Part shown: positions 33,348 through 42,521 of the stretch, one piece after another
Position numbering within the stretch: position 1 is the first letter of the stretch
Layout: each line of letters begins with the position of its first letter
Notes under the pieces: generated by a model
The model's input: only the letters and a program-made list of their open reading frames with translations
Told to the model about the DNA's origin: nothing
The model's database searches: none
NCBI GenBank assembly: GCA_035296965.1
Contig: DATGZX010000153.1
Span: forward strand, 1 to 42,521
Length of the DNA: 42,521 bases
Direction of reading: 5' to 3'
Origin: DATGZX01 sp035296965
GTDB lineage: Bacteria; Planctomycetota; Planctomycetia; Gemmatales; Gemmataceae
Position numbers and translations under genes: made by a program

Positions 33348-35180
33348 ATGAGACGCACCTTGATCGCCGCGGGACTTGTGTGGTGGTTATCATTCGGTCA
33401 TTGGTGCACCCACGCAGCCGGCCAAGAGCTGCTCAAACCCGCAGTCCAGCCGGCATTGCCAGAGCTGATGAATCGCGCAGTCTCGCGGGAGGGCATCGAA
33501 TACCTGCAACAACTTCGCAAGCAGACGCCCTTCGGCACCAACGACTTCAATCTGGAGGCGTTGCGGGTGGGCATGGGATCGCGCCGTGCGCCCACCATCA
33601 AGGACGTCAAGCTCATCAAGGTCAAGGTGGGAGATTTCCCCTGTGAATGGGTCCTGGCACCTGGCGCGGACCCCGATCTGCGGCTGCTGTATCTGCACGG
33701 CGGCGGATTCGTCTCGGGGTCGGGCGGATTCTATCTCGCGCAGGCGGCACACATCTCGGCGGCGGCAAAATGTGCGGTCCTCCTCCCCGACTATCGGCTG
33801 GCGCCAGAACACCCCTTCCCCGCCGGCCTTGACGATTGTGTTCTCGCCCACAAATGGATGGTCGCGAACGGACTGGCCGGCCCTGGACCTGCCCGCGCCA
33901 CCTTCGTTGCCGGCGATTCAGCGGGGGGCAGTTTGACCTTGGCGACCCTGCTGGCGCTGCGCGACCGCAAAATGACACTGCCAGCGGGAGGCATCGCCTT
34001 GTCGCTGACCAGCGATTTGACGCTGGCGAGCGATTCGCTGCGAACGGTCAGCGATCCCATCATCAGTGCGAAAACAATGCCCGTGTTTCGGGACCATTAT
34101 CTGGGGAAGACCGACCCTAAGAATCCGCTTGCATCGCCGGTCTTTGGCGACTATCGCGGCATTCCACCGCTGTTGATTCAGGTCGGCGAGCACGAGATGC
34201 TCCGTGACGACAGCATCCGCGTGGCAAAGAAGGCTCGTGCGGACGGAATCTCGGTGAGACTGGAAGTTTGGCCCGGCATGTTCCATGTGTTCCAGTCCCA
34301 CGAACCGCTGCTTCCGGAAGCCCGCGAGGCCATCGATCATATTGCCGAGTTCATGCGCTCGTCGTTGCTCGTCCAGGACGTCAAACACAACATCCCCTAC
34401 GCCGATCCGGCGCACGAGCGCCAGGTGCTCGATGTTTATTCACCGCATAATGCAAAAAACCTGCCTGTGGTCTTCTGGATTCACGGCGGCGGTTGGCAGG
34501 CGGGCGATAAAACGGACGTCCAGATCAAGCCGCAGGCATGCACGGACAAAGGGTTCGTATTCGTCTCTACCAACTATCGACTCCTGCCGAGCGTCGACAT
34601 GGCAACCATCGTGCGCGATGTCGCCAAGTCAATCCACTGGGTGCATGACCATATCGCCGAGTACGGAGGCGATCCGAAGCGTCTTTTGATCATGGGACAT
34701 TCCGCCGGCGCGCAGCTCGCCGCGTTGATCTGCACTGACGATCGCTATTTGAAGGCCGAGGGCCTGTCCCTGGCCATCACCAAAGGGTGCGTGCCCGTCG
34801 ATGGGGACACCTATGACGTGCCGGCTATCATTGAGACGGCGGAGACCCGTTGGAAGGTGCATGGTCTGCCACGAGCGAAGTTCGGTCACCGTGAGAAGTT
34901 CGGCAACGATCCGGAGAAACATCGCGACTTCTCCGCCGTCACGCATGTGGCAAAAGACAAGGACATTCCTCCATTCCTGATCCTGCATGTCGCCGGCCAT
35001 CCCGACACGACCGCGCAGGCGCTGCGTCTGGCCAACGTGCTGAAAGATGCAGGCCTTCCCGCCACAGTTTTCGCAGCCAAAGAGACCACCCACAACAAGA
35101 TCAACGCGGACCTCGGCCAGCCCGACGATCCGCCCACAAAGGCGTTGTTTGAGTTCCTCGGAAAAGCACTGAAAAAGTGA
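33348..35180 (+). CDS. secreted tandem alpha/beta hydrolase
   Basis: The product is 610 aa with a signal peptide (MRRTLIAAGLVWWLSFGHWC...AAG). Two complete esterase-type domains follow. The first, about 50-345, belongs to the hormone-sensitive-lipase group: oxyanion motif HGGGF at 117, nucleophile S191 in GDSAGG, and late HVF. The second, about 355-610, is an acetylesterase or kynurenine-formamidase-like unit with HGGGW at 379 and nucleophile S452 in GHSAGA. Both active sites look intact, so one polypeptide may cut two ester types, for instance in acetylated polysaccharides; this is inference. Starts at 33339 and 33348 are both possible; the latter gives the better signal peptide. The polysaccharide deacetylase gene follows on the same strand after 375 bp. 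Confidence 0.85.
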   Translation: MRRTLIAAGLVWWLSFGHWCTHAAGQELLKPAVQPALPELMNRAVSREGIEYLQQLRKQTPFGTNDFNLEALRVGMGSRRAPTIKDVKLIKVKVGDFPCEWVLAPGADPDLRLLYLHGGGFVSGSGGFYLAQAAHISAAAKCAVLLPDYRLAPEHPFPAGLDDCVLAHKWMVANGLAGPGPARATFVAGDSAGGSLTLATLLALRDRKMTLPAGGIALSLTSDLTLASDSLRTVSDPIISAKTMPVFRDHYLGKTDPKNPLASPVFGDYRGIPPLLIQVGEHEMLRDDSIRVAKKARADGISVRLEVWPGMFHVFQSHEPLLPEAREAIDHIAEFMRSSLLVQDVKHNIPYADPAHERQVLDVYSPHNAKNLPVVFWIHGGGWQAGDKTDVQIKPQACTDKGFVFVSTNYRLLPSVDMATIVRDVAKSIHWVHDHIAEYGGDPKRLLIMGHSAGAQLAALICTDDRYLKAEGLSLAITKGCVPVDGDTYDVPAIIETAETRWKVHGLPRAKFGHREKFGNDPEKHRDFSAVTHVAKDKDIPPFLILHVAGHPDTTAQALRLANVLKDAGLPATVFAAKETTHNKINADLGQPDDPPTKALFEFLGKALKK

Positions 35181-35555
35181 TTCTTTGCCGCCATTGCCCT
35201 GGACGGCTGATCGGCCTCGAAGAAACCATCGGGGCACCCCCTTGTTGCCCCTAATGTCCTCCGACACGACATTCCCGGCTCCCGAGGTTGCCCACCTCGA
35301 CCTGGTGTCCGAAAGGCTGTATAAGAGAATCAATTGCTGATCGATTTTTTATTGATCCAAATACTTCGAGAGTGGAAGATACTCTCTCCCGCGCGACGGC
35401 TGTGGGACAACTCCGCCCCCAGCAAATGGTCGGCTACGAACCGAAGGATAGATCCCCGCAGCCTGCCGACAGCCGAGAGCACCACCGATTCACTTCTCGG
35501 AAGGATTACGCATAATGAGACTGCCTCAGTTGTTGGTCTGACGCGGAGATTCACC
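35181..35555. other. gap before the deacetylase gene
   Basis: No supported gene. An open frame continues upstream from the deacetylase to 35334 but lacks a start signal and protein character. No terminator was identified for the hydrolase gene. Confidence 0.4.
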
Positions 35556-37289
35556 ATGACTCGCGCTCTCCTCGCAACGCTCGCGGTCCTGCTCCTCGCC
35601 TCACCCGCTTTCACGCTGGAACCAATTCCAGACAAGCTCGTCGTGCTCACGTTTGACGATTCGGCGAAGTCGCACTACACGGTCGCGCGGCCGATCCTCA
35701 CGAGATACAAGTTCGGCGCCACGTTCTTCATCACCGAAGGCTTCGACTTCCCGACGAACAAGAAGGACTACATGACGTGGGAAGAGATCACGCAGCTTCA
35801 CAAGGACGGTTTCGAGATCGGCAACCACACGCTTGATCACAAGGGCGTGACGGAGAAGACGCTCGTAGACCTGCCGGCTCAACTTCGCGGGATCAGCGCG
35901 CGGTGCAAGAAGCGCGGCATCCCGCAGCCGACGAGCTTCTCCTACCCCGGCAACGCCATCACAAAGGACGCGCTGGCGGTGCTGAAGGACAACGGGATCA
36001 CGTTCGCGCGCCGCGGGGGGTCGCCGGAGTTCCCCTACAAGGAGGGCCGCGGGTTCGCCTACGAGCCGGGATTGGATCACGCGCTGCTCATTCCCTCTGC
36101 CGGCGACGCCCGGCCCGCCTGGACGCTCGACGACTTCAAAGCCGCGTTGGCGCAGGCGAAGCACGGTAGGATCGCGGTGCTCCAGTTCCACGGCGTGCCG
36201 GACACGGCGCACGACTGCGTGAATTCCACGAAGGAGCAATTCGAGTCGTACATGAAGTATCTCGCGGACAACAAGTTCACCGTGATCGCGATGCGCGACC
36301 TGGCGAAGTTCGTCGATCCTGCGGTGAACCCCAACGACCCGTTCGGCGTAGTCGAGGACCGCAAGAAGCTCATCGAGGCGAAGCGCGACGGCAACAACGC
36401 GCGCCCGGCGAAGAACGATACCGAGTTGAAATTCTGGCTTGAGAGCGCGCTCGTTCATCACCGCTATTCAAACGCCGAAGCCGGGGCCGCGCTCGGGCTC
36501 AGCACGGATGAGGTAACCGACGCCACAAAGCGCCTCGGCATCGACGTGACGAAGCGCCCAGCACGGAAGGAAGGCGAACCGCTGCTCGTGCTACCGTACC
36601 CCGGCGGCCGGCACCCGCGCATTGGCTTTCGGGACGGCATGATCCGCCCGCAGCGCGAAACAAAGGTGAGTGTCTTCGCACCCTGGGCGGATGGCCGGTA
36701 CGCGGTCGCCGATGTTCCCGAAGCGGTCTGGTTTGTGCCGAACGACAAGCCCGAACTGCTTTACCTCGCACACACACACGTCCCAACAACCTGGGACAAG
36801 CAGAAGGTGACGCTCGATGCGATGGAGTGGACCCGCAATGCCGATGGCTCGCTCGCACTCGAACGCACTTTGCCGAACAAGGTCACGCTCGCGGCGTTCA
36901 TCAACCCAGGCACGGACGGCGTGCGGATGGAGTTTCGCGTCACCAACGGTGGCGCCGAAAAGCTCACCGGACTGCGCGTGCAGATGTGCGTAATGCTCGC
37001 GAGCCTCACTGGCTTCGACACGCGAACCAACGAGAACAAGGTACTCGCTGCCCCGTTCGCCGCGTGCAAGGACGGGACTGGCAAGCGGTGGGTGATTACC
37101 GGCTGGGAGCGGTGCGGCCGCGCGTGGGGCAACCCGCCGTGCCCGTGTATGCACGCCGATCCGGTGGTAGAGGACTGCCTGCCCGGCAAGACGAACAGCG
37201 TTCGCGGGTGGCTCTCGTTCTACGAGGGCACCGACATCGACGCGGAGCTGAAGCGCCTTAAGGAGGTCGCGTTCAAGCCCGCGAAATAG
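35556..37289 (+). CDS. secreted polysaccharide deacetylase (NodB-type)
   Basis: The product is 577 aa. A signal peptide (MTRALLATLAVLLLASPAFT) precedes a NodB/CE4 domain at about 25-270. Motif 1 is TFDDS (D34/D35) and motif 2 is HTLDH (metal ligands H91 and H95). FSYPGNAITKDAL and the late VLQFHGVPD supply the remaining motifs. The domain removes N- or O-acetyl groups from polysaccharides. Residues about 300-577 form an extra domain rich in beta strands (LLYLAHTHVPTTWDKQKVTL, RVTNGGAEKL), which I do not recognise by name. GGAG seven bases before ATG 35556 fixes the start. Pairing with the upstream esterase protein suggests joint action on acetylated glycans. Confidence 0.85.
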   Translation: MTRALLATLAVLLLASPAFTLEPIPDKLVVLTFDDSAKSHYTVARPILTRYKFGATFFITEGFDFPTNKKDYMTWEEITQLHKDGFEIGNHTLDHKGVTEKTLVDLPAQLRGISARCKKRGIPQPTSFSYPGNAITKDALAVLKDNGITFARRGGSPEFPYKEGRGFAYEPGLDHALLIPSAGDARPAWTLDDFKAALAQAKHGRIAVLQFHGVPDTAHDCVNSTKEQFESYMKYLADNKFTVIAMRDLAKFVDPAVNPNDPFGVVEDRKKLIEAKRDGNNARPAKNDTELKFWLESALVHHRYSNAEAGAALGLSTDEVTDATKRLGIDVTKRPARKEGEPLLVLPYPGGRHPRIGFRDGMIRPQRETKVSVFAPWADGRYAVADVPEAVWFVPNDKPELLYLAHTHVPTTWDKQKVTLDAMEWTRNADGSLALERTLPNKVTLAAFINPGTDGVRMEFRVTNGGAEKLTGLRVQMCVMLASLTGFDTRTNENKVLAAPFAACKDGTGKRWVITGWERCGRAWGNPPCPCMHADPVVEDCLPGKTNSVRGWLSFYEGTDIDAELKRLKEVAFKPAK

Positions 37290-37536
37290 CGGATCCTCGG
37301 AACGCAGGCGAACATGTCGGAAGGCCAATAGACCATTCAGCGCGCTTCGGTCACATCGCCCACATTCACGTCAAGCGTCGGCGGATCGCTTCCGACAGCA
37401 TGGACATTCGCCATGCTGCCTGCTGATCGGTGGGGCCGCGATGTTGAGGATCGCATTAGTCAGGCGGTGGGGCGCTTGGTGCCAGAAGGTGAATCCGGTG
37501 TGGCTTCCTAATACTGCTAGGTTTCAAGCACCAACT

Positions 37537-39093
37537 TCATCCCACCAATGCTCGGATTGGCGTTCCCTGTGTGAATCGATAGGGTCGGCCCTCGGCGTCG
37601 CGGAATTCCGCTTCGGGGCCAATTCCGAACAAGTGGAAAAGCGTCGCCGCGAGGTCGGCCGGAGTATAGGCCTCGGTGACCGGAAGGCCGCCGTCTCGGT
37701 CCGTCTGGCCAACGATCTGCCCGGCGCGGATACCGGCACCTGCGAAAAAGCAGGGAAAAACATCGCCCCAGTGATGCCGACCCGGCGTGAACACCTCACC
37801 CGAAGCATTCTTGCCGCCGGCGCTGATCGGTGAAATCTTCGGTGTGCGGCCCATCTCGCCGCACATGAACACCAGTGTCTCGGCCAGTAGGCCGCGCTGC
37901 TCCAGGTCATCCAGAAACCCACTCAAGCAGCGGTCGAGAGAAGGAAGTAACTTCCCTTTCAGGTCCCGAAACGCGTTTTGATGCGTATCCCAGCCGCGCA
38001 AGTTCACCTGTACCATGCGCACGCCCGCCTCGATAAGCCGGCGAGCAACAAGGAAGCCTTGGCCCCACTCTTCGCGGCCGTACAGATCACGCACTCGGTT
38101 CGATTCCTGACCAAGGTCAAATGGATTGCTGTTTCCCAGGCGCGTCGAGCATAACAGCTGCATGGCCTGATGGCGCGATTCGTCCCAGGCATCCAGCCTG
38201 CCTTTTCGGTTCGCCTGCTCCAGCCAGCGCTGCATCCCTTCCAGACGTTGAAGAAGCCCGGTCCGTTCCTGGAGCTCGCACCAGGACAGGTTAAGACCGC
38301 CGAGATCGGGCAGGTGGAAACTGGGATCGCGACAACTACTGTTATCCCACCAAGCCTTGGGCCCCTTGCCGGGCGCTCGCATTGGATCGTTGGGATTGTC
38401 ATGACTGAAGCAGTTGGGGCAGGAACCGGCTGCGTCAGGAGCCCGGCATACGGGAGCAAGGTCAACACCCCAGCGAGCGTACCGCGCTCCAAGGATTCCC
38501 GGCGCTCGACCCTGATACTTCATTAGATTGGCTCGCGGCAACTCGACTACCGCAGGCAGAGCGCTCCCAGATGCCGGAGGAAGAGCATAGGCGAGGAGCG
38601 AGCCGATGGACGGCCACTCGAACCTGCCGGCTCGTGGATTGGCAATGGAGGCATTGGTGTCGCCAGGCGGCAATTCGGTCGTGCCCGTGTGCAGCAGGTA
38701 GGTGCAGCTGTTGTGTTCGTTGCGAAACTCCCGGCCGGCCGTGTGATGCATCGTTCGCACGACCGCAAAGCGGTCGGCACGTGCTGCCAGGCGCGGCAGG
38801 TACTCGCAGAAGCGAACCCCCGGCAATTTCGTCTGCGTGGTTCTGTATTCGCCGCGGATGCCTTCAGGAGCATCTGGCTTCGGATCAAACGATTCATGTT
38901 GGGACGGTCCGCCGGATTGAAAGATGAACACAGCCGCTTTGGCGAGGTTTGTACGCGGCGGAGAACTTGCTTGGGCCCGAAGACGCAAGAGATCGCTGAG
39001 GCCCAATCCAAACAGACTCAACGCCCCGACTTGGATCAATTCCCGTCGGCCGATGTTGGGATGGTCCGCACGGTGGCATCCCATACGATGCAT
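37537..39093 (-). CDS. DUF1501 protein, Cys-rich insert
   Basis: The product is 518 aa. A twin-arginine-like N-terminus (GRRELIQVGALSLFGLGLSD) is followed by AAVFIFQSGGPSQHESFDPK, the VRTMHHTAGREFRNEHNSC segment, LVARRLIEAGVRMVQVNLRG, WDTHQN, VFMCGEMGRTPKIS and RHHWGDVFPCFFAG, all family markers. A Cys-containing stretch (VCRAPDAAGSCPNCFSHDNP) near the middle is less usual for the family. The start at 39093 is chosen because GGGGGGAAGAAG lies just upstream; GTG 39138 and ATG 39129 have no such site. It lies about 100 bp downstream of another DUF1501 gene on the same strand, likely one transcript. Confidence 0.9.
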   Translation of the reverse strand: MHRMGCHRADHPNIGRRELIQVGALSLFGLGLSDLLRLRAQASSPPRTNLAKAAVFIFQSGGPSQHESFDPKPDAPEGIRGEYRTTQTKLPGVRFCEYLPRLAARADRFAVVRTMHHTAGREFRNEHNSCTYLLHTGTTELPPGDTNASIANPRAGRFEWPSIGSLLAYALPPASGSALPAVVELPRANLMKYQGRAPGILGARYARWGVDLAPVCRAPDAAGSCPNCFSHDNPNDPMRAPGKGPKAWWDNSSCRDPSFHLPDLGGLNLSWCELQERTGLLQRLEGMQRWLEQANRKGRLDAWDESRHQAMQLLCSTRLGNSNPFDLGQESNRVRDLYGREEWGQGFLVARRLIEAGVRMVQVNLRGWDTHQNAFRDLKGKLLPSLDRCLSGFLDDLEQRGLLAETLVFMCGEMGRTPKISPISAGGKNASGEVFTPGRHHWGDVFPCFFAGAGIRAGQIVGQTDRDGGLPVTEAYTPADLAATLFHLFGIGPEAEFRDAEGRPYRFTQGTPIRALVG

Positions 39094-39195
39094 CTTCTTC
39101 CCCCCACGCCGCATTTCAGGACAGCTCATGCCGTTCACGGCGCTTTACGTGCAGAGCGAACCACGCGGCAAAACCCAGTAGCATGGTACTCCCGA

Positions 39196-40617
39196 TCAGG
39201 CCAGAATGGCCCGGATCGGCTGCCCGCCATGGGTAATCGGTATCGGGCGGCCAACCTGGTCGGGAACCGTCGTTTCGGAATCGACCCCGAGCTGCTGATA
39301 AATGGTCGCTACCAGGTCGCCCGGCGAGACGGGATGCTCGGTCGGATACGCCCCGATCTTATCGCTCATCCCGTACACCATCCCCTCCTTCACGCCGCCG
39401 CCCGCCAGCAAGCAGAAACCGCACTGCGGCCAGTGGTCGCGGCCAGCCTTGCCGTTGACGCGCGGTGCCCGACCCATGTCGCCCGTCACCACCACCAGCG
39501 TCGTCTTTAGCAGCCCGCGCTCGGCCAGGTCCTCCAACAAGGACGTGAGCGCCCGGTCGAGGAACGGCAGCAGGAAGTGTTCGAGCAGGTTGAAGTTGTT
39601 CTCGTGCGTGTCCCAGTGGCCGGGGCCCTTGGTCTCGGTGTGGACGGTGACGAAGGTGACGCCGGCCTCGACCAGTCGCCGCGCCAAGAGCACGCTGGCC
39701 CCGAACGTGTCTCGTCCGTAGCGGTCGCGTACCGCCGCCGGCTCCTTGTTCAGGTCGAACGCCCGGCGCGCCGATTGCGAGGTCAGTAGCTGGAACGCCT
39801 GCTGCTGGCGGTACGTCATCAACTCCATGCTGGCCGCGCCCAGGCGCCGGGCGTGCTCGTCCACCTGCTCTAGCAGCGTCCGCCGACGGTCCAGCCCATC
39901 GACGGTGACGTTATCCGGCAGCGGCGGCAATCGAGGCTCCCCACGGGGCACGATCTTGTGGTTGTAAGCGTCCTTATCGTCCACGATGGCGTTGCCGGCA
40001 TGTTCCGCGCAGACCGCGAACACCGGGTCATACTGGGCGCCGAGGTAGCCGCCGTACGGACCTGCCCGCCGCAACCCCTGGCTGTAGCCGGGCATGGCGG
40101 GCAGGATCACATAGCCCGGCAGGTCGTGCCGCCGGCCGATGCCGAGGTACTGGCATACCGCGCCCATGCCGGGATGGTTGCTCGGTTTGGCAAAGTAGTC
40201 CTCGCGGTCGTTGCCGCCGGTGTAGCCGGTCATGACCGCGTAGGGATTGTGGCTGTTGTAGCTGTGCGAGATGGTGCGGATCAGGCTGGTCCGGTGCATC
40301 CATCTGGCCAGCCGCGGCAAGTGCTCGCAAATGTGCAGGCCGGTCAGAGAAGTCGCGATCGGCTTGAACGTGCCGCGGATCTCGAAGGGTGCCAGCGGCT
40401 TGAGATCAAAGGTGTCCAAGTGGCTGGGCCCGCCGAACAGGTCAAGCAGCACCACGGACTTTACCCGGCCGGCAGACGGCTTCGGACTCGCGGCCCGGAG
40501 GGTCGAGATCGGCGGCGTCAGGAGGCTGCCGAAGAACGACAGCGCCCCCGCTTGCAGCAATTCGCGGCGGGACAGGCCGTCACAACAGCGGCGTGGTTTG
40601 CCCAGCACGGTCAGCAT
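39196..40617 (-). CDS. DUF1501 protein
   Basis: The product is 473 aa. It opens with LSRRELLQAGALSFFGSLLT, a twin-arginine-like signal. Family motifs follow: VVLLDLFGGPSHLDTFDLKP, RTISHSYNSHNPYAVMTGYT, SVLLARRLVEAGVTFVTVHT, HWDTHENNF, VVTGDMGRAPRVNGKAGRDH and the terminal GVDSETTVPDQVGRPIPITH. AGGGG precedes the ATG at 40617; the frame upstream to 40881 lacks protein character. With the next gene (37537) it forms a tandem DUF1501 pair of about 35-40% visual similarity. The usual DUF1549/DUF1553 cytochrome partners are absent from the window. Confidence 0.9.
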   Translation of the reverse strand: MLTVLGKPRRCCDGLSRRELLQAGALSFFGSLLTPPISTLRAASPKPSAGRVKSVVLLDLFGGPSHLDTFDLKPLAPFEIRGTFKPIATSLTGLHICEHLPRLARWMHRTSLIRTISHSYNSHNPYAVMTGYTGGNDREDYFAKPSNHPGMGAVCQYLGIGRRHDLPGYVILPAMPGYSQGLRRAGPYGGYLGAQYDPVFAVCAEHAGNAIVDDKDAYNHKIVPRGEPRLPPLPDNVTVDGLDRRRTLLEQVDEHARRLGAASMELMTYRQQQAFQLLTSQSARRAFDLNKEPAAVRDRYGRDTFGASVLLARRLVEAGVTFVTVHTETKGPGHWDTHENNFNLLEHFLLPFLDRALTSLLEDLAERGLLKTTLVVVTGDMGRAPRVNGKAGRDHWPQCGFCLLAGGGVKEGMVYGMSDKIGAYPTEHPVSPGDLVATIYQQLGVDSETTVPDQVGRPIPITHGGQPIRAILA

Positions 40618-41099
40618 GGCATGGCCCCTGAGATTGTCGACACCTGCGGCGGGATGGATGGCGGGATTCAATGTCGATCCATCGTAACGATTCTGGCAGA
40701 CCGGAGAAAGGGCCAGTTGACCCGTGAACCTGCGGAATACCCAAATGAACGTTGGAATGGGTCGCAGCACATCACTCCAGATACGAAGTACGAACCAAGG
40801 CTCTGTTTCGGCGAAGGCGCGTCGGTCACACCGACCGAGGTCTCGGCCGGCACGACATGCTCCATTGCTTCCGGCAAGCAAATCACTGTGTCAAGGGACT
40901 TCCGCTCTGCCGCGAACGCGGTCGCTTGCTACAATTCGCTCTGAACAACAATAAACGCATTCACGAAACTGGGACCGTTACGGCGCTTTCGTCGTGAAGC
41001 GGCATTTTGCGCTTTCGACCCATTCATGCGACGGGCTAACTCTGGGACTTGGCAGCATGCCGGGGTCAAATTGTCATCTCTCGTAAAGCGAGGCGGCGG
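40618..41099. other. divergent intergenic region holding repeat copy D
   Basis: This gap separates the minus-strand DUF1501 gene from the plus-strand MFS gene and must hold both promoters. Apart from the repeat near 40940, nothing is supported. Confidence 0.4.
40940..41035 (+). repeat. dispersed intergenic repeat, copy D (degenerate)
   Basis: CTGAACAACAATAAACGCAT then TCACGAAACTGGGACC matches the start of copy C, and AATAAACGCA matches copy B. The centre has diverged. A CATTCATGCGACGG near 41021 resembles TACTCATGTGACGG of copies A and B. Confidence 0.45.
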
Positions 41100-42455
41100 A
41101 TGACCGACAACGTGAATCGCGTGGCAACGGCAAGCCCCGCGCCGAGCGAGGTAGCCGTCTTCCGCAAAGTGTCGTTGCGGCTTCTGCCGTTTCTCTTCTT
41201 GCTGTACGTCATCAACCTGATCGACCGAACGAACATCGGCATCGCTCGGTTGCAGATGGTCGATCAGCAGCACATTCTCGAGGAAGAAGCCTACGCGCTG
41301 GGAGCGGGCATCTTCTACGTCGGCTACCTCCTCTTCGAGGTGCCGAGCAATCTCATTCTGCTGCGGCTAGGGCCACGCGTGTGGATCGCGCGCATCCTGG
41401 TGAGTTGGGGCTTGATCTCAGCAGCCATGATGTTCGTGACCGGGCCATGGAGTTTCGGCATCTTGCGCGTGTTGCTCGGCGTTGCAGAGGCCGGCTTTTT
41501 CCCGGGAATCATCTATTACCTGAGCGACTGGTTCCCGGCTCGGGTACGTGCCCGGGCCGTCGCGCACTTCATGGTGGGTGGCGTCATCGCCTCGATGGTT
41601 GGTAATCCCATCTCGGGCTTCATTCTTCAGTTCATGGACCAGGTCGGGGGGTTGTGGGGCTGGCAATGGGTCTTTTTACTCGAAGGACTGCCCGCCGTGG
41701 CCCTGGGCTTCGTCACGCTCGCGTACCTGACTGACCGCCCCGACCAGGCCCGCTGGCTGAGCCCGGCGGAGCGAACCTGGCTCGCCCACCAAATCGACAA
41801 TGAACGCAACTACCGACCGCACAGCCGCAGCCATTCGCTGGCCGCCGCGGTTCTCGATCTCCGCGTCTGGCTGTTGATCGCCATCTATTTCACCGTCGCC
41901 ATGGGTGATAATAGTTACGGCTTCTACATTCCGACATTCCTGAGAAGTCAGTTTCCCGATTGGTCGCCATTCCAGATCGGTGTTCTGGCGGCGGCTCCGA
42001 GCGTGATCGCCATGGTCGCCATGGTTCTTGTCGGTAGAAACTCCGACCGGACCGGCGAGCGCCACTGGCATGTGGCCTGCTCGGCATTGACCGCAGCATT
42101 GGGTTGGTTGATGATTGCCCTGGTTGCGTCCGGACGGTTGGCGATCCCCGGCCTTGACTCGCGTTGGCTCTTCGTCGGCGGCGTGGCCATGACACTCACG
42201 GGCATGAAGTGCATGTTGCCGACGTTTTGGACGCTTCCCCCGTCGTTCCTCACGGGCGCCGCCGCCGCGGGCGGCATCGCCCTGATCAATTCCGTCGCCA
42301 ACCTCGGCGGCATGTTGGGGCCGAGGATCATCGGGCACGTGAAGATGTCTACCGGCAGTTTCACCGTTGGCTACCTGGTCATGGCCGCAACCTTGTTCAT
42401 GGGGGGCCTGCTCGTCCTGAGCGTCAAGAACCGAATTCATCGCGAGCCAGATTGA
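41100..42455 (+). CDS. MFS transporter, anion:cation symporter type (second)
   Basis: The product is 451 aa with about twelve membrane segments. Typical ACS-family motifs are present: LYVINLIDRTNIGIARLQM, YLLFEVPSNLILLRLGPRVW, LLGVAEAGFFPGIIYYLSDW, and YLTDRPDQARWLSPAERTWL in the central loop. Relatives carry tartrate, phthalate, glucarate or similar anions. It is clearly not a recent duplicate of the transporter at 26251, from which it differs throughout. The ATG at 41100 follows GAGGCGGCGG. The gene ends 62 bp before the window edge. Confidence 0.85.
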   Translation: MTDNVNRVATASPAPSEVAVFRKVSLRLLPFLFLLYVINLIDRTNIGIARLQMVDQQHILEEEAYALGAGIFYVGYLLFEVPSNLILLRLGPRVWIARILVSWGLISAAMMFVTGPWSFGILRVLLGVAEAGFFPGIIYYLSDWFPARVRARAVAHFMVGGVIASMVGNPISGFILQFMDQVGGLWGWQWVFLLEGLPAVALGFVTLAYLTDRPDQARWLSPAERTWLAHQIDNERNYRPHSRSHSLAAAVLDLRVWLLIAIYFTVAMGDNSYGFYIPTFLRSQFPDWSPFQIGVLAAAPSVIAMVAMVLVGRNSDRTGERHWHVACSALTAALGWLMIALVASGRLAIPGLDSRWLFVGGVAMTLTGMKCMLPTFWTLPPSFLTGAAAAGGIALINSVANLGGMLGPRIIGHVKMSTGSFTVGYLVMAATLFMGGLLVLSVKNRIHREPD

Positions 42456-42521
42456 TTCAAATGCCACGAGAAAAAGGACACTTCTCGCCAATCTCCATCG
42501 TGAGTGGCGAGGCCTAAATGA

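Noticed and set aside
42461..42517. 18-codon ORF at the window end (MPREKGHFSPISIVSGEA) overlapping a following ATG
   Set aside because: Too short, no clear ribosome binding site, and the downstream gene cannot be seen; may only be leader sequence.

Overview
The window looks like chromosome from a planctomycete, most likely of the Gemmata group. The support is the mix of families: three DUF1501 proteins, an ECF sigma factor fused to WD40 repeats, a DUF1080 remnant, a HARE-HTH protein, a beta-helix surface protein with the N-terminal 'LETLEERLVPS' motif and C-terminal DUF4214 repeats, and a small 'RGRPR' family common in that phylum. The DNA is GC-rich. Genes are scattered on both strands, with long gaps that hold gene relics and short repeats. 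No rRNA, complete tRNA or CRISPR array was seen.

Layout. 1-5.9 kb is a mobile-element graveyard around an ECF-sigma/WD40 gene. Two near-identical 48-bp palindromic repeats (367 and 5342) and two related C-terminal tails, inferred to come from integrases (ending at 774 and 5226), lie on either side. The second tail begins with a tRNA T-arm-like block. 5.9-10.5 kb is one large gene for a nuclease-STAND NTPase-helical repeat protein with the architecture of Avs-type antiviral proteins. This is the best candidate for an undescribed system. 11-16 kb is a low-oxygen or nitrosative-stress set: dihydroorotate dehydrogenase-like flavoprotein, hemerythrin-like protein, tandem universal stress protein, globin and CBS-pair protein. 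16-21 kb carries a secreted M28 peptidase flanked by an inverted repeat, a beta-carbonic anhydrase, a catalytic-domain-only tyrosine recombinase and a second CBS-pair protein.

21-25 kb is rearranged. A HARE-HTH gene is duplicated, and one copy is cut off exactly where a truncated CBM9-like gene begins. An intact DUF1501 gene follows, then a DUF1080 gene whose parts are in the wrong order. 25-29.5 kb holds a putative catabolic group (enolase-superfamily enzyme, MFS transporter, N,N-dimethylformamidase-like protein). It is followed by a chimeric relic in which a DNA methyltransferase fragment runs into a DUF1501 tail. 29.8-42.5 kb encodes exported and membrane proteins: beta-helix/DUF4214 protein, tandem alpha/beta hydrolase, polysaccharide deacetylase, two DUF1501 proteins and a second MFS transporter.

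A family of short intergenic repeats (about 18.67, 19.67, 32.99 and 40.94 kb, all in the same orientation) recurs through the second half. One copy forms the leader of the recombinase gene, so the family may mark a mobile element. All functions are read from sequence motifs and remembered family features; nothing was searched.
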